DNA from: Thalassotalea euphylliae
Lineage (GTDB): Bacteria; Pseudomonadota; Gammaproteobacteria; Enterobacterales; Alteromonadaceae
Direction of reading: 5' to 3'
DNA: 64,000 nt
Assembly (NCBI RefSeq): GCF_003390335.1
Contig: NZ_QUOU01000001.1
Coordinates: 2,542,001-2,606,000, forward strand
In this document: positions 36,120-45,192 of the stretch, piece after piece
Layout of the letters: each line of letters opens with the position of its first letter
How positions within the stretch are numbered: the first letter of the stretch is position 1
Made by a program: the position numbers and the translations under genes
Notes under the pieces: model-generated
Databases searched by the model: none
What the model saw: only the letters and a program-made list of their open reading frames with translations
Told to the model about the DNA's origin: nothing

Positions 36120-36548
36120 ATGAATGCCAGTCTAACCCATATCGCCCTGCATGTGGCAAATTTAGAAGCGTGCGTCAGCTTTTATCAACGTTATGCGGGG
36201 TTGAGCATAGTACGCGATCGTCGTCCTCACGGACCAGACGGTAAACGTATTGTTTGGCTAGCCGAGCCAAGTAAAGCCAATGACTTTATTATCGTCGTCC
36301 TCCCCAATGGGCCTGCAAAAGCGCAACTAGAGAACGACTTTTCTCACTTGGGTTTTGCGCTAGCCAGCAAAGCTGCGGTTGATGACATCGCAGCACAGGC
36401 GAAACAAGACGATATTTTAGTGTGGCCGTGCCGACAAGAGCCTTATCCGGTTGGTTATTACTGCGGTGTTAAAGATCCAGACGGCAACTTTGTTGAGTTT
36501 AGCTATGGTCAGCCACTTGGCCCCGGCGCTAAGCCGGAAAGTTTGTAA
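36120..36548 (+). CDS. VOC-superfamily protein, glyoxalase I-like
   Basis: About 142 residues with a single VOC module. The first metal-ligand His sits in LTHIALHVANLEACVSFYQ, the second in FSHLGFAL, and the Glu in DPDGNFVEFSYG. That three-ligand set fits glyoxalase I-type or related metalloenzymes better than the VOC protein at 17113. GAGG lies five bases before the ATG. It may be co-transcribed with the DUF1801 gene 30 bases later. Confidence 0.8.
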   Translation: MNASLTHIALHVANLEACVSFYQRYAGLSIVRDRRPHGPDGKRIVWLAEPSKANDFIIVVLPNGPAKAQLENDFSHLGFALASKAAVDDIAAQAKQDDILVWPCRQEPYPVGYYCGVKDPDGNFVEFSYGQPLGPGAKPESL

Positions 36549-36578
36549 TTTCTTCACCTAATTCGCAAGGAAGAAGTG

Positions 36579-36995
36579 ATGACATTGAAAACCCAAGAGA
36601 ATGATGCCGATGTTAACGCTTTTATTGAGAGCGTAGCGCATCCGCAAAAGGTGTCAGATGGATTAATCCTGCTTGAAGTAATGACCGCATTAACCCATAA
36701 ACCAGCGAAAATGTGGGGGAAAAGTATTGTTGGCTTTGGCAAATACAGTTATCAAAACACCAGTGGCGGTGGAGAATGGCCAGTGACGGGCTTTTCACCA
36801 AGAAAAACAGCGATTAGCGTGTATATTATGCCAGGCTTTGACGAGTTTTCAGACGAGCTTGCTCGCTTGGGTAAACACAAACTCGGTAAATCTTGCTTGT
36901 ACATTAACAAACTGGCAGATATTGATATAGAGGTTTTAAAAGCCATTATCTCTAAGTCGATCACCATAATGGCACAGCGCTACCCTTGCGAATAG
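36579..36995 (+). CDS. DUF1801 (YdhG-like) protein
   Basis: About 138 residues. The pattern KPAKMWGKSIVGFGKYSYQ ... GFSPRKTAISVYIMPGF ... LGKHKLGKSCLYINKLADID is typical of DUF1801 proteins. AAGGAAG precedes the ATG; a GTG three bases earlier is also in frame. The family has no firm function. It follows the VOC gene closely. Confidence 0.82.
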   Translation: MTLKTQENDADVNAFIESVAHPQKVSDGLILLEVMTALTHKPAKMWGKSIVGFGKYSYQNTSGGGEWPVTGFSPRKTAISVYIMPGFDEFSDELARLGKHKLGKSCLYINKLADIDIEVLKAIISKSITIMAQRYPCE

Positions 36996-37033
36996 CGCTG
37001 TGATTTATCCTAATACAGCCTAGCGAACTGCTA

Positions 37034-38005
37034 TTATTGGGCAAAGTAGCTAAACGGATTCAATGGCCCATAGCCCGCACGATTATCGTGATAACCTGGA
37101 TGCGCCGCCATAAACAGTAAATGGTTTTTCAAGTCTTCATTATTGTGCAGCGGCGTATTATGGCTCCCAGATTGCTTGTGTTTGGCGACAATCAAGGCCG
37201 CTAACCCGGCAACAAATGGAGTCGCCATTGAGGTACCTGATAGCTCGGCATAGCCACCGTTTTTGTAGGTTGACCAAATATCGCTACCGGGCGCCATCAC
37301 ATCCACTTCCCCGCCTTTTGATGAAAAGCCTGATGGGTTGCCATTTCTATCGTGTGAAGCAACGGTAATGACACCGCCGTAACGACCGGGATAACCTATG
37401 GTATTGGTGCCTAAACCACCGTCATTACCTGCCGCGCAAATCACATGTACGCCATAAAATAAGGCATACTGAATCGCGCGATACAATTCAGGATCAGACA
37501 CTGGCCCACCTAGTGACATGGAAATAATATCTGCGTCGTTATCAACCGCCCAATAGACACCATTGGCGATCCATTCATAAGCGCCACTGCCGTTATTGGC
37601 TAACACTTTAGCAACGAGTAATTCCGATTTTGGCGCAACTCCAACAAAACCAACACCGTTTAACCTTGCTCCAATCACCCCAGCACAGTGCGTGCCGTGG
37701 CCGTTGGCATCTTCAATCCCGTCACCAGTAAAATCTGCTGTATCGATAATTGCTGCCGCTAGGTCTTGGTGATCAGAGTCAATACCAGTGTCAAGGACAG
37801 CAACTTTAACGCCCTCTCCTTGTGTTACCTGCCAAACTTGCGGGATGCCGAGAATTGAACCCGCCCAATTGGTGCGCTCTCGCTGGGCATCGGCAACCGT
37901 TTTTAACTCCGTTTCATTATTCGCAACCCTAGAAATAGTGTGTTTAGGTACAACGCATGGTTTTTGGGTAATGGGTGATGGCTTTGAAAGTTTTTTATCA
38001 GCCAT
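37034..38005 (-). CDS. Subtilisin-like serine protease without signal peptide
   Basis: About 323 residues with the full S8 triad: Asp in VAVLDTGIDSDHQD, His in NGHGTHCAGVIG and Ser in LSGTSMATPFVAG, plus the oxyanion Asn in CAAGNDGG. The ATG at 38005 has GGGAGG eight bases upstream, so the longer open frame is not used. No signal peptide or inhibitor propeptide is visible; the N-terminus is charged and Pro-rich. It therefore looks like an intracellular-subtilisin type enzyme or one exported by another path. Confidence 0.9.
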   Translation of the reverse strand: MADKKLSKPSPITQKPCVVPKHTISRVANNETELKTVADAQRERTNWAGSILGIPQVWQVTQGEGVKVAVLDTGIDSDHQDLAAAIIDTADFTGDGIEDANGHGTHCAGVIGARLNGVGFVGVAPKSELLVAKVLANNGSGAYEWIANGVYWAVDNDADIISMSLGGPVSDPELYRAIQYALFYGVHVICAAGNDGGLGTNTIGYPGRYGGVITVASHDRNGNPSGFSSKGGEVDVMAPGSDIWSTYKNGGYAELSGTSMATPFVAGLAALIVAKHKQSGSHNTPLHNNEDLKNHLLFMAAHPGYHDNRAGYGPLNPFSYFAQ

Positions 38006-38309
38006 GATGACCTCCCTCTCAATCGAAGTAAATGATGTGTGTAATTGACGTATTTGGGTGTGGATACATGCTATCACTCGCGCCGCATCGCAATTCAAAT
38101 TTGAATATACGGTCGCTACATCAGCATCACATTTCCTGATAAGGCCTTAGTAAGTCTAGTGTTATGTTGTGCTAATGCTAGCCAAGTCGCACGATTTTTC
38201 ATCGCTTACATTTGAGTATTAAAAAACATAGAACTAAAGGTCGGGTGTACAGTCCTAATAGCTAATGATTAAAAGCATGCTAATACCCTAGAAAATGGAT
38301 GGAAAGGTT

Positions 38310-38537
38310 ATGCTAAGACTAGTTACAGTCGTATTTGTATTGGCTGTTGCCATTGGTTGCAGCAACCGAGAGCTTTACCAGCTTGGTCAGGGCTACCAAA
38401 AGAGTGACTGTATTCAAAACGCCCAGTCTGGCGAAGAATTTCAAAATTGCCATCAAGCAGGTAAACCCTATCAAGAATACAAAAAAGAGAGAGAAGCCGT
38501 GGTAGAAAGCCAAAAATCAGAAGGTGATAAACGTTAG
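38310..38537 (+). CDS. Small lipoprotein of unknown function
   Basis: The ATG at 38310 has GGAAAGG close upstream and gives a lipoprotein signal ending in AIGC. The mature part of about 55 residues has two further Cys (SDCIQN and QNCHQAG) and a charged C-terminal half (KKEREAVVESQKSEG). Family not recognised. It is the last gene before the transposase cluster. Confidence 0.55.
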   Translation: MLRLVTVVFVLAVAIGCSNRELYQLGQGYQKSDCIQNAQSGEEFQNCHQAGKPYQEYKKEREAVVESQKSEGDKR

Positions 38538-38624
38538 TTTAATTTGTGAACCTTTAGGCTGTGAATCTTTAGATCTTGGCTGACACATTTTTTTATATTT
38601 ACAATGTGTTAGTTGAGGTTTTAA

Positions 38625-39362
38625 ATGAATAGAAAAGAAGAACAAGAAGTTAGACGTAAGCTAAAGATATTAAACCACGCAAAAGAAACCAGAAACGTTA
38701 GCAAAACCTGTCGTTACTGGGGGATATCCAGAGATAGCTTTTATCGTTGGAAAAAAGATTATGCAGCTAAAGGAGAAGCAGGACTAATCAACTCCAAACC
38801 ATGCCCTGAAAATCCAGCCGTTCGCGTTGACCCGATTATCGAAGAAAAAATCTTATATCTGCGTAAAAACTATCATTTTGGACAAGCTAAAATCAGTTGG
38901 TATTTAGCTCGCTATCATGGACTTAAAGTTTCTATATCAGGCGTTTATAGCGTGTTTTGTAGGCATGGCGTCAACCGTCTCCCCCAAAACTTGAGAACAC
39001 GGCAAGTTAAGTCGGTAAAGCGATACGAGAAACAAGTCCCCGGACACCATGTTCAAGTTGATGTTAAATTTCTGACCTCCAAAGATAAGTCTGGCAAGAA
39101 GGTTCGTAGATTCCAATATACGGCTATTGATGATGCTACACGTATCAGAGCATTAAAAGTCTACGAAAAACACAACCAAGCTTGTGCCATCGACTTTATT
39201 GATTACGTTGCTGGTAAGTTTCCCTTCCGCATTAAAATGATACGCACAGATAATGGTCATGAATTCCAGTCTAAGTTTCATTGGCACTGCGAGGATCTGG
39301 GAATGCAGCATGTGTATATCAAACCTGCTAGTCCTAACCTCAATGGTAAAGTTGAACTATAG
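38625..39362 (+). pseudogene. IS481-type transposase cut by another IS
   Basis: The first 245 residues of a transposase remain: a helix-turn-helix N-terminus (NVSKTCRYWGISRDSFYRW) and an rve-type catalytic core with Asp in HHVQVDVKFL, Asp in IRTDNGHEFQ and the Glu of LNGKVE. The stop TAG at 39360-39362 is formed by the first three bases of the inserted element. The C-terminal part that should follow is not present after the element at 40554. So this is a truncated gene, not a simple interruption. It is a different, more distant transposase than the intact one. Confidence 0.85.
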
Positions 39363-39383
39363 AAGTTTCAATCTGATCTGACA
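39360..39383 (+). repeat. Left terminal inverted repeat of IS
   Basis: About 24 bases matching, with a few differences, the reverse complement of 40530-40553. Confidence 0.85.
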
Positions 39384-39458
39384 TTTCACTTTCAAAAGAG
39401 AGAGTTACCAGTTTAGTTTAAGGGTGTCTAATCCAAACTAAACAAAGAGGTAACTCTC

Positions 39459-40499
39459 ATGATTCATACTAACAACCCTGTCATTAAACACAAAGTCGGT
39501 TTACTCAACTTAGCCGAAGAATTAGGTAACATTACGCAAGCTTGCAAAGTGATGGGTGTATCTCGCGATACGTTTTATCGCTATCAACAAGCAAATGAAG
39601 AAGGTGGCGTTGAAGCTTTACTCAATCAAAACCGTCGAGTACCTAATGTTAAAAACCGAGTCGATGAAGCGATTGAATTGGCTGTTATTGATTACGCGGT
39701 CGAATATCCTGCCCATGGGCAAACCAGAGCGAGTAATGAATTACGCAAGCAAGGCATCTTCGTCTCTCCCAGTGGTGTTCGTTCCGTCTGGCTGCGTCAT
39801 GGCTTAGCCAACTTCAAAGGTCGCTTAAAAGCCCTAGAAGACAAGGTGTCGAAAGAAAACATTATACTCACCGAAAGCCAAGTTCAGGCACTTGAGCGCA
39901 AGAAGCTAGACGATGAGGCTTGCGGTGAAATAGAGACCGCGCATCCCGGTTATCTAGGATCACAGGACACGTTTTACGTGGGGAATCTTAAAGGTGTTGG
40001 CCGTGTCTACCAGCAGACGTTTGTTGATACCTATTCGAAGGTTGCTTTCGCTAAACTTTATACAATGAAAACACCGATTACAGCGGCTGATACGCTTAAT
40101 GATAAAGTATTGCCATTCTTCGAATCTCATGACCTTCCTATGCTACGCATTCTTACTGACCGTGGCACGGAATACTGTGGAAAAATCGAGAATCACGATT
40201 ACCAAATGTATTTGGCAATTAACGATATCGATCACACAAAAACAAAGGTCAAATCACCGCAAACTAACGGTATCTGTGAACGTTTCCACAAAACGATATT
40301 ACAGGAATTCTATCAAGTAACATTCCGTAAACGCTTGTATATGAGCTTAGATGAGCTTCAAAAAGATCTGGACGAATGGCTCGAATACTACAACAATGAA
40401 CGAACCCATCAGGGTAAAATCTGCTGTGGCAGAACGCCAATGGAAACGCTCATTGATGGTAAATCGGTTTGGACTGAAAAGAATTTAAGTTCAAACTAA
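39459..40499 (+). CDS. IS481-like transposase, apparently intact
   Basis: About 346 residues. An N-terminal helix-turn-helix (NITQACKVMGVSRDTFYRYQ) is followed by a second HTH-like segment and a DDE integrase core. The catalytic residues are probably Asp in GSQDTFYVGN, Asp in ILTDRGTEY and Glu in TNGICERFHKT. AGAGGT lies eight bases before the ATG. No frameshift or stop is seen, so the element may be active. It cuts and pastes or copies the element into new sites. Confidence 0.92.
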   Translation: MIHTNNPVIKHKVGLLNLAEELGNITQACKVMGVSRDTFYRYQQANEEGGVEALLNQNRRVPNVKNRVDEAIELAVIDYAVEYPAHGQTRASNELRKQGIFVSPSGVRSVWLRHGLANFKGRLKALEDKVSKENIILTESQVQALERKKLDDEACGEIETAHPGYLGSQDTFYVGNLKGVGRVYQQTFVDTYSKVAFAKLYTMKTPITAADTLNDKVLPFFESHDLPMLRILTDRGTEYCGKIENHDYQMYLAINDIDHTKTKVKSPQTNGICERFHKTILQEFYQVTFRKRLYMSLDELQKDLDEWLEYYNNERTHQGKICCGRTPMETLIDGKSVWTEKNLSSN

Positions 40500-40529
40500 C
40501 CTGACGGACACCCGTTCTAAACTGGTAAT

Positions 40530-40553
40530 CGTTAGATCAGGTCTGAACTTCTA
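40530..40553 (-). repeat. Right terminal inverted repeat of IS
   Basis: The reverse complement begins TAGAAGTTCAGACCTGATCT and matches the left terminus with a few differences and one offset base. Confidence 0.85.
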
Positions 40554-41001
40554 CACTTGCCCACATTGCAACACCATACACCACGGGTTGATTTGGTCAA
40601 AAAGCAGAGCTTTTGGTAATTGGTTTGGCTACTTTTGTCCGTCTTGTCATCAAATAATCCCTTGCTTGTGGAACTTTACTAGCCTAATAGTGCTAGCAGT
40701 GACTTTTCCACTTTGGGGTTGGTTTAAAACACCGTTAAAAAATAAATGGCTAGCATTTTCTGAGCGTCGAATGGCACAAGCAACGATAGAGACATTGCCG
40801 CGTCATCAAGAAGCCTCTTACTGGCGAATGGGACTCTTGTTCGCCCTAATGATGTTTTGCGTGATGTCTTTGCCTAACATAATTGCAGGTCAAACGGATA
40901 TCAGGTTTATACTCACAGAAATCGGTATTTGGCTTGTTTCAGGTGGTATTTTTGGTGGTGCAATGAAGTATATTATGGGCAAGAAAAACGACAAGTATTA
41001 G
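40554..41001 (+). pseudogene. Zinc-ribbon membrane protein, 5' end removed by IS
   Basis: The frame is open from inside the IS end. From the junction it reads TCPHCNTIHHGLIWSKSRAF and then GYFCPSCHQIIPC, two CxxC knuckles of a treble-clef zinc ribbon. Two or three membrane helices follow (LIVLAVTFPLWGWF, LLFALMMFCVMSLP, WLVSGGIFGGAMKY). The original start codon is missing. A TTG at 40588 would begin only after the first zinc knuckle, so a normal product is unlikely. Family not recognised beyond this layout. Confidence 0.7.
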
Positions 41002-41237
41002 TACCAAAAAAGTTAAGTGAAAGCGGTTAGATTATTATCAATGTAAAATATCTAAAAGCTAACATTAACAATTACTTATAAAAACTTGGATGCTCACGTT
41101 CATCGATTCCAGCCCTTTAGCTACTTTAGTTACTGTTACCTTGACTCATTTATTTCTAGTAGCTGCTTATCACTATGATAAACAGCCACTTATACAGACG
41201 GTCTCTTGTAGGATCTAGTATCAAATCAGTGGACAAA

Positions 41238-42038
41238 TCAAGTACGGACTTTTGCAGGTTGCTGTTTAGTACTTTGCACTCGCTTTAACCCGATAGGTAA
41301 CAACTGTGGCACCCGCTCCATATAGTCGGCGTAGGCTTTGCCAAATCTCGCCAATAAGTCACGCTCTTCATAACCTATGCCAATAAACACATAAATAGAG
41401 AACAAACTTGCTACAACTAGATGACCGACCGTCATTTCAGGAGTTGACCAGAACACAATCAACATGCCCAGATACATAGGATGGCGAGAAACTTTATACA
41501 AAGACGGGGTTTTAAAATCATCCTCTGCCATAGATTTGCCTTTATAGGCATACCAAGCCTGAGCAATGCCAAAAAGTTGGGTGTGGCTGATCATAAAGGT
41601 TGACCACAACACCAGACCTGCACCAGCGAAGAAGCTAAGTTGCAGCACAACCGAAGCTGTTCCTGTGGCTTGCCAGACCATAATGCCTATCGGTTGCCAT
41701 GCCAGATAGAACCAAATAAGCACAAAGCAAGTTGCTAGCATAAATACGCTACGCTCCAACGATGTAGGTATCCATTTTAAGATAAGCTTTTTAAACCCTG
41801 ATCTGGCCATCACACTATGTTGTATACCAAAGGCGACAATAAGCAAGGCATTAGCTATCACTGCTGGTAACAATGGAATATTACCTATCACCGGGCCACT
41901 TCCTACGGTTTTAATGATTTCCGGCAGGGGTAAATAATAGCTAAAGAATGGTCCGCCTAAAAAGACCAGTAGATACGTGAACACACACCAAAACAGCAAA
42001 TATATGGCCGCGCTAATCGCAAGTTGTAATGTTTTCAT
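41238..42038 (-). CDS. mddA: Probable methanethiol S-methyltransferase (MddA, NnrU/ICMT fold)
   Basis: About 266 residues with six membrane helices. FGIQHSVMARSGFKK, the middle WYAYKG and the C-terminal SRHPMYLGMLIVFWSTPEMTVGHL (part) with YEERDLLARFGKAYADYMERVP match MddA-type enzymes of the NnrU/ICMT group. MddA methylates methanethiol with SAM to form dimethyl sulfide. AGGAAG precedes the ATG. The gene follows a small two-helix membrane protein gene on the same strand. Other methyltransferases of this fold exist, so the name needs a direct comparison. Confidence 0.65.
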   Translation of the reverse strand: MKTLQLAISAAIYLLFWCVFTYLLVFLGGPFFSYYLPLPEIIKTVGSGPVIGNIPLLPAVIANALLIVAFGIQHSVMARSGFKKLILKWIPTSLERSVFMLATCFVLIWFYLAWQPIGIMVWQATGTASVVLQLSFFAGAGLVLWSTFMISHTQLFGIAQAWYAYKGKSMAEDDFKTPSLYKVSRHPMYLGMLIVFWSTPEMTVGHLVVASLFSIYVFIGIGYEERDLLARFGKAYADYMERVPQLLPIGLKRVQSTKQQPAKVRT

Positions 42039-42099
42039 GGAATCTTCCTAATTTAAAGTTATGTGTCGGTTTCTGCATCAGTCCGTTTATTGCCAAGTA

Positions 42100-42387
42100 T
42101 CAACCCTGATACTTGGTGCGTATGTTTAATCCAATCACCAATAAGCCTAAAAACGCCAAATAGGCAATCCCCTCAACACTGAATGTCAAACCACTTAATT
42201 TCAAAACAGAGATGATTGGCGGCAACACGTTTGCTAGTGCGGCCTGAGTGACAGGACAGAAAGAAACAGCTGAAACAATGAACAGGACGCACAGCCCTAA
42301 AAAGTATTGCGTATACCGCTTTGCAGTAGCATGTGATTGCCCCTGAGATTTGGTCGAGTGTTGTAGTGTGTTTATTTGCTTAACCAT
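42100..42387 (-). CDS. Small two-helix membrane protein
   Basis: About 95 residues. The N-terminal 25 residues are hydrophilic (KSQGQSHATAKRYTQ) and two helices follow (FLGLCVLFIVSAVSFCPVTQA and IAYLAFLGLLVIGLNI). GGGAAAAAGACG precedes the ATG. It is 61 bases upstream of the mddA-like gene in the same direction, so a shared transcript is likely. Family not recognised. Confidence 0.55.
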   Translation of the reverse strand: MVKQINTLQHSTKSQGQSHATAKRYTQYFLGLCVLFIVSAVSFCPVTQAALANVLPPIISVLKLSGLTFSVEGIAYLAFLGLLVIGLNIRTKYQG

Positions 42388-42544
42388 CGTCTTTTTCCCG
42401 TTCCGTTATTGGACGAAACCAAGCTTAATGACAGCAGTTAGGAAGGTACAATTATTAAATTTAATTGCCCTATAAGAATTACTTCAACACTCATAAATAC
42501 AATGAGTTAGCCGATATTAGAGAAAAAATAATCTTGCTGGGCGG

Positions 42545-43402
42545 TCACAAATAACGAGGCGCATTCTGTTGCAAGTGCCCAATGACCTGCTTTTGTAATG
42601 CCGACATGTAGCGGTTTTTCACATAACAAAGAATGACTGGGCTGGTGACGGTTTTCGTATGGCTGACGATCTCGAAATCGTCACTGTCTTTGATAATATG
42701 CTCAGACACCACGGCTTCACCAAACCCCAGTCGGACGCCATCTATTAGGCCGTAGACGTCATCATAAAAACAGCGGTCGAACTCAAAATCCGCCATCCCT
42801 TGGCTGTCAAAAAAGTTGAAGGTGGTGACATCATGGGCATCATGATCTAAAAATATAGGCGGGTCCAGCCGATGCTCGCTGACTTTGCTACGTATATGCA
42901 CTAAGGTTTCGTGGCCAAGTAACTGAAATTGCAAACGCGGATCAGTGAATTCGGCATCCACGACGATGAAATCTACTTCGCCGGACAACAGCAAATGAGG
43001 TAATTCACGCAGCTCTCTGGAAAAGAACTCCACCTTGAGTTGATGGGGAGAATTAATCAAAGGCAATAATGACGGCATGATCACCGAGCGCATCACTGAA
43101 CTGAATGCCCCCACACGGATAATGCCATTAGCGATGGCGCTGCGCCCAGTCACTTGATTCAACACATCTTGCTCGCGTGCCTGCAAGTCCGACACATATT
43201 CGAAAAGGATCTTCCCCTGCTCCGTCAAACCAATACCTTCGGGACTGCGTATCAGCAAACTGGTACCCAGCTCCTGCTCCAACTTGAGCACCCGCTGAGA
43301 CAAGGCTGATTGGGTAATAAACAAGTTGTCAGCCGCCTGACAAAAGTTCTTGTCCAATGCCACCTGATAAAACGCATTCAATCGATCGGTATTGAGTTTC
43401 AT
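42545..43402 (-). CDS. LysR-family transcriptional regulator (ArgP-like)
   Basis: The start MKLNTDRLNAFYQVALDKNF at 43402 fits LysR proteins; the frame is open further upstream, but that part does not look like protein. The helix-turn-helix is CQAADNLFITQSALSQRVLKLEQELG (part). The effector domain follows to residue 285. The pattern of the N-terminus and RVLKLEQELG recalls the ArgP branch. It precedes the small membrane protein and mddA-like genes on the same strand and may control them. Confidence 0.82.
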   Translation of the reverse strand: MKLNTDRLNAFYQVALDKNFCQAADNLFITQSALSQRVLKLEQELGTSLLIRSPEGIGLTEQGKILFEYVSDLQAREQDVLNQVTGRSAIANGIIRVGAFSSVMRSVIMPSLLPLINSPHQLKVEFFSRELRELPHLLLSGEVDFIVVDAEFTDPRLQFQLLGHETLVHIRSKVSEHRLDPPIFLDHDAHDVTTFNFFDSQGMADFEFDRCFYDDVYGLIDGVRLGFGEAVVSEHIIKDSDDFEIVSHTKTVTSPVILCYVKNRYMSALQKQVIGHLQQNAPRYL

Positions 43403-43681
43403 ATTATCCAAATACACGTGAAAGAAGGAACTACACGCACTTAGCAAGTTTAGTTGAGTCAGGGAGTTGAAGCCAGTGATAGCCATCGAGGGCGCGCCTA
43501 TCCGTTTGGCGTTCGGTGGCTTAATGAAGCTTGTACTCGTTCGTCGTAAACGAAAAAACAAACCATCTACGCTAAAGTAACGATACTCGCCTGATATAAG
43601 TTAAATAGCGGGCATCGGTTCAGGTTAGGTTAAGCAGGCTTAGCTAGAGTATGTTGCAAGCTTAATTAACAGGAACCATAG

Positions 43682-44092
43682 ATGAAACCAAAGCTATTGC
43701 TCGTTGTTCTGCTATTTTTGGCATTTTTCAAGATAAGTGCATTCGCTAATCAGCAAGCCTTGAACATTGAGCGCCTGATACCCGAAAATTTTGAACTGGC
43801 CTTTCCAAATGAACAAAACCGTCAGCCTCGCAAAAGTGACTTTGCGATTGTCAGCTATGCTTTAATGAGTAATCAAGCTGGTGAACGCTGGGCTGTGGTT
43901 ACCATTAGAAATTTAGCCAGCGGATGGCGAATGCTAGATCAAAAGCACATACTGGCGCTGACGGCGAACGGCGAGCGAATTAGCCCGTTAGATATCGAGC
44001 AGCACTTTAAAGCGGAGGAAACGTTGTCATTAACCATTAATTTTGGCCGACATAAATTTCCATTGCTCTCAATTTATTCTAAAGCCGACTAA
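43682..44092 (+). CDS. Exported protein of unknown function
   Basis: AGGAA precedes the ATG and a signal peptide is clear (LLLVVLLFLAFFKISAFA). The mature 110 residues are beta-rich (FAIVSYALMSNQAGERWAVVTIRNLASGW, part). I do not recognise the family. It lies divergent from the LysR gene and convergent with the dehalogenase-like gene. Confidence 0.6.
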   Translation: MKPKLLLVVLLFLAFFKISAFANQQALNIERLIPENFELAFPNEQNRQPRKSDFAIVSYALMSNQAGERWAVVTIRNLASGWRMLDQKHILALTANGERISPLDIEQHFKAEETLSLTINFGRHKFPLLSIYSKAD

Positions 44093-44205
44093 TACAAGCT
44101 AACACAGCGACGATCTTTAACAGCGTAAATGTTAGGTCACATGTTGGGTCATGGTAGGTATAGTGAATATAAAATATATACCTACCACCAAGTTATCAAA
44201 CTGGT

Positions 44206-45108
44206 TTATAAACCAAACTCTATTAATGCTTGCTTGGCAATTTCTTCGCCATATTCTTGAACAAAATGGCCTGCTTGCTCTAGCTTCATCGGTGGCGGAC
44301 AGCCTTTGATAAATGAGCGCAGTACTTCCATTGATTTTTCCCCTAGCACCGCATCTTTCATCCCGACAGCCATAAAACTCTGCCCTTGCCATTCGTTAGA
44401 CCAGAATGCTCTGGCGCGAGTGGTCAAATCAATTCCCGGCATGTCTGGATCAACGGGTACCAATTGCGGAAACCGCCTAACGCCAGCTTTATAACGGTTG
44501 TCTGGGTACGGTGCATCATACGCCACGACATCAAGCATATTGACGGCACTTCCGGCATCCGTTGCAATTAAGCCACCAACTGGAATTTCCGGTACTGAGG
44601 CACAAAATCCGCGCCAGCGATAAAACCCTTCTGTTGCACCATCACCTGCGGGCAAACCAGTGTTCATGACAAGTAACCGCGTAAAACGCGAAGCCATTTC
44701 CATTGGTAACGTCAAGCCTAATATGCCCCCCCAATCTTGGCAAACTAAGGTGATATTGGTAAGGTCAAGTCGCTCAACTAAACGCAATAAACTGTTGCGA
44801 TGAAATTCAAACGTATAAGTTTCCTCGTCAACGGGCTTATCAGAGCGGCCGAAGCCATATAAATCAGGGGCGATAACGCGATGACCCGCCGCTGTAAACA
44901 CCGGTATCATTTTTCGATACAAATAACTCCAGCTAGGCTCCCCATGCAGGCACAAAAACGTGGTCTCTGCGTTCTTGTCGCCCTCGTCAATATATGCCAT
45001 GCGCAAAGTTTCATAACCGTCAAGGTCATCCACGTAATTCGGTTGATAGGAAAAAGCTGGTAAAACAGAAAACCTATCCTCTGGTGTTCTAAGTGCGTTA
45101 ATCGCCAT
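44206..45108 (-). CDS. Haloalkane-dehalogenase-like alpha/beta hydrolase
   Basis: About 300 residues. ATG 45108 follows AAGGAATA. The alpha/beta hydrolase core shows the HLD-I (DhlA-like) pattern: oxyanion motif HGEPSWSYLYRKM, nucleophile Asp in VCQDWGG with the halide-binding Trp beside it, the acid Asp in GMKDAVLG and His in QAGHFVQEYGE. A cap-domain Trp is likely in RARAFWSNEW. The family cleaves carbon-halogen bonds by water. The physiological substrate is unknown. No other halogen genes are near. Confidence 0.85.
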   Translation of the reverse strand: MAINALRTPEDRFSVLPAFSYQPNYVDDLDGYETLRMAYIDEGDKNAETTFLCLHGEPSWSYLYRKMIPVFTAAGHRVIAPDLYGFGRSDKPVDEETYTFEFHRNSLLRLVERLDLTNITLVCQDWGGILGLTLPMEMASRFTRLLVMNTGLPAGDGATEGFYRWRGFCASVPEIPVGGLIATDAGSAVNMLDVVAYDAPYPDNRYKAGVRRFPQLVPVDPDMPGIDLTTRARAFWSNEWQGQSFMAVGMKDAVLGEKSMEVLRSFIKGCPPPMKLEQAGHFVQEYGEEIAKQALIEFGL

Positions 45109-45192
45109 GTCGTATTCCTTGTTGTTATCGTTAATAAGTTTAATTATCAAAACCTAAGTTGGCGTTATTGGTCAAATATTTAGCCAAACCTA

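Larger units (their letters stand above)
39360..40553 (+). mobile_element. Complete IS481-like insertion sequence, about 1194 bp
   Basis: Imperfect terminal inverted repeats frame a single transposase gene. The left end reads TAGAAGTTTCAATCTGATCT and the right end, on the other strand, TAGAAGTTCAGACCTGATCT. A second inner pair, TTACCAGTTTAG and then GGGTGTC, is shared by both ends. The left flank is a truncated transposase gene and the right flank a truncated zinc-ribbon gene. No direct target duplication is visible, which suggests a rearrangement after insertion. A second copy starts the window in the opposite orientation. Confidence 0.92.
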
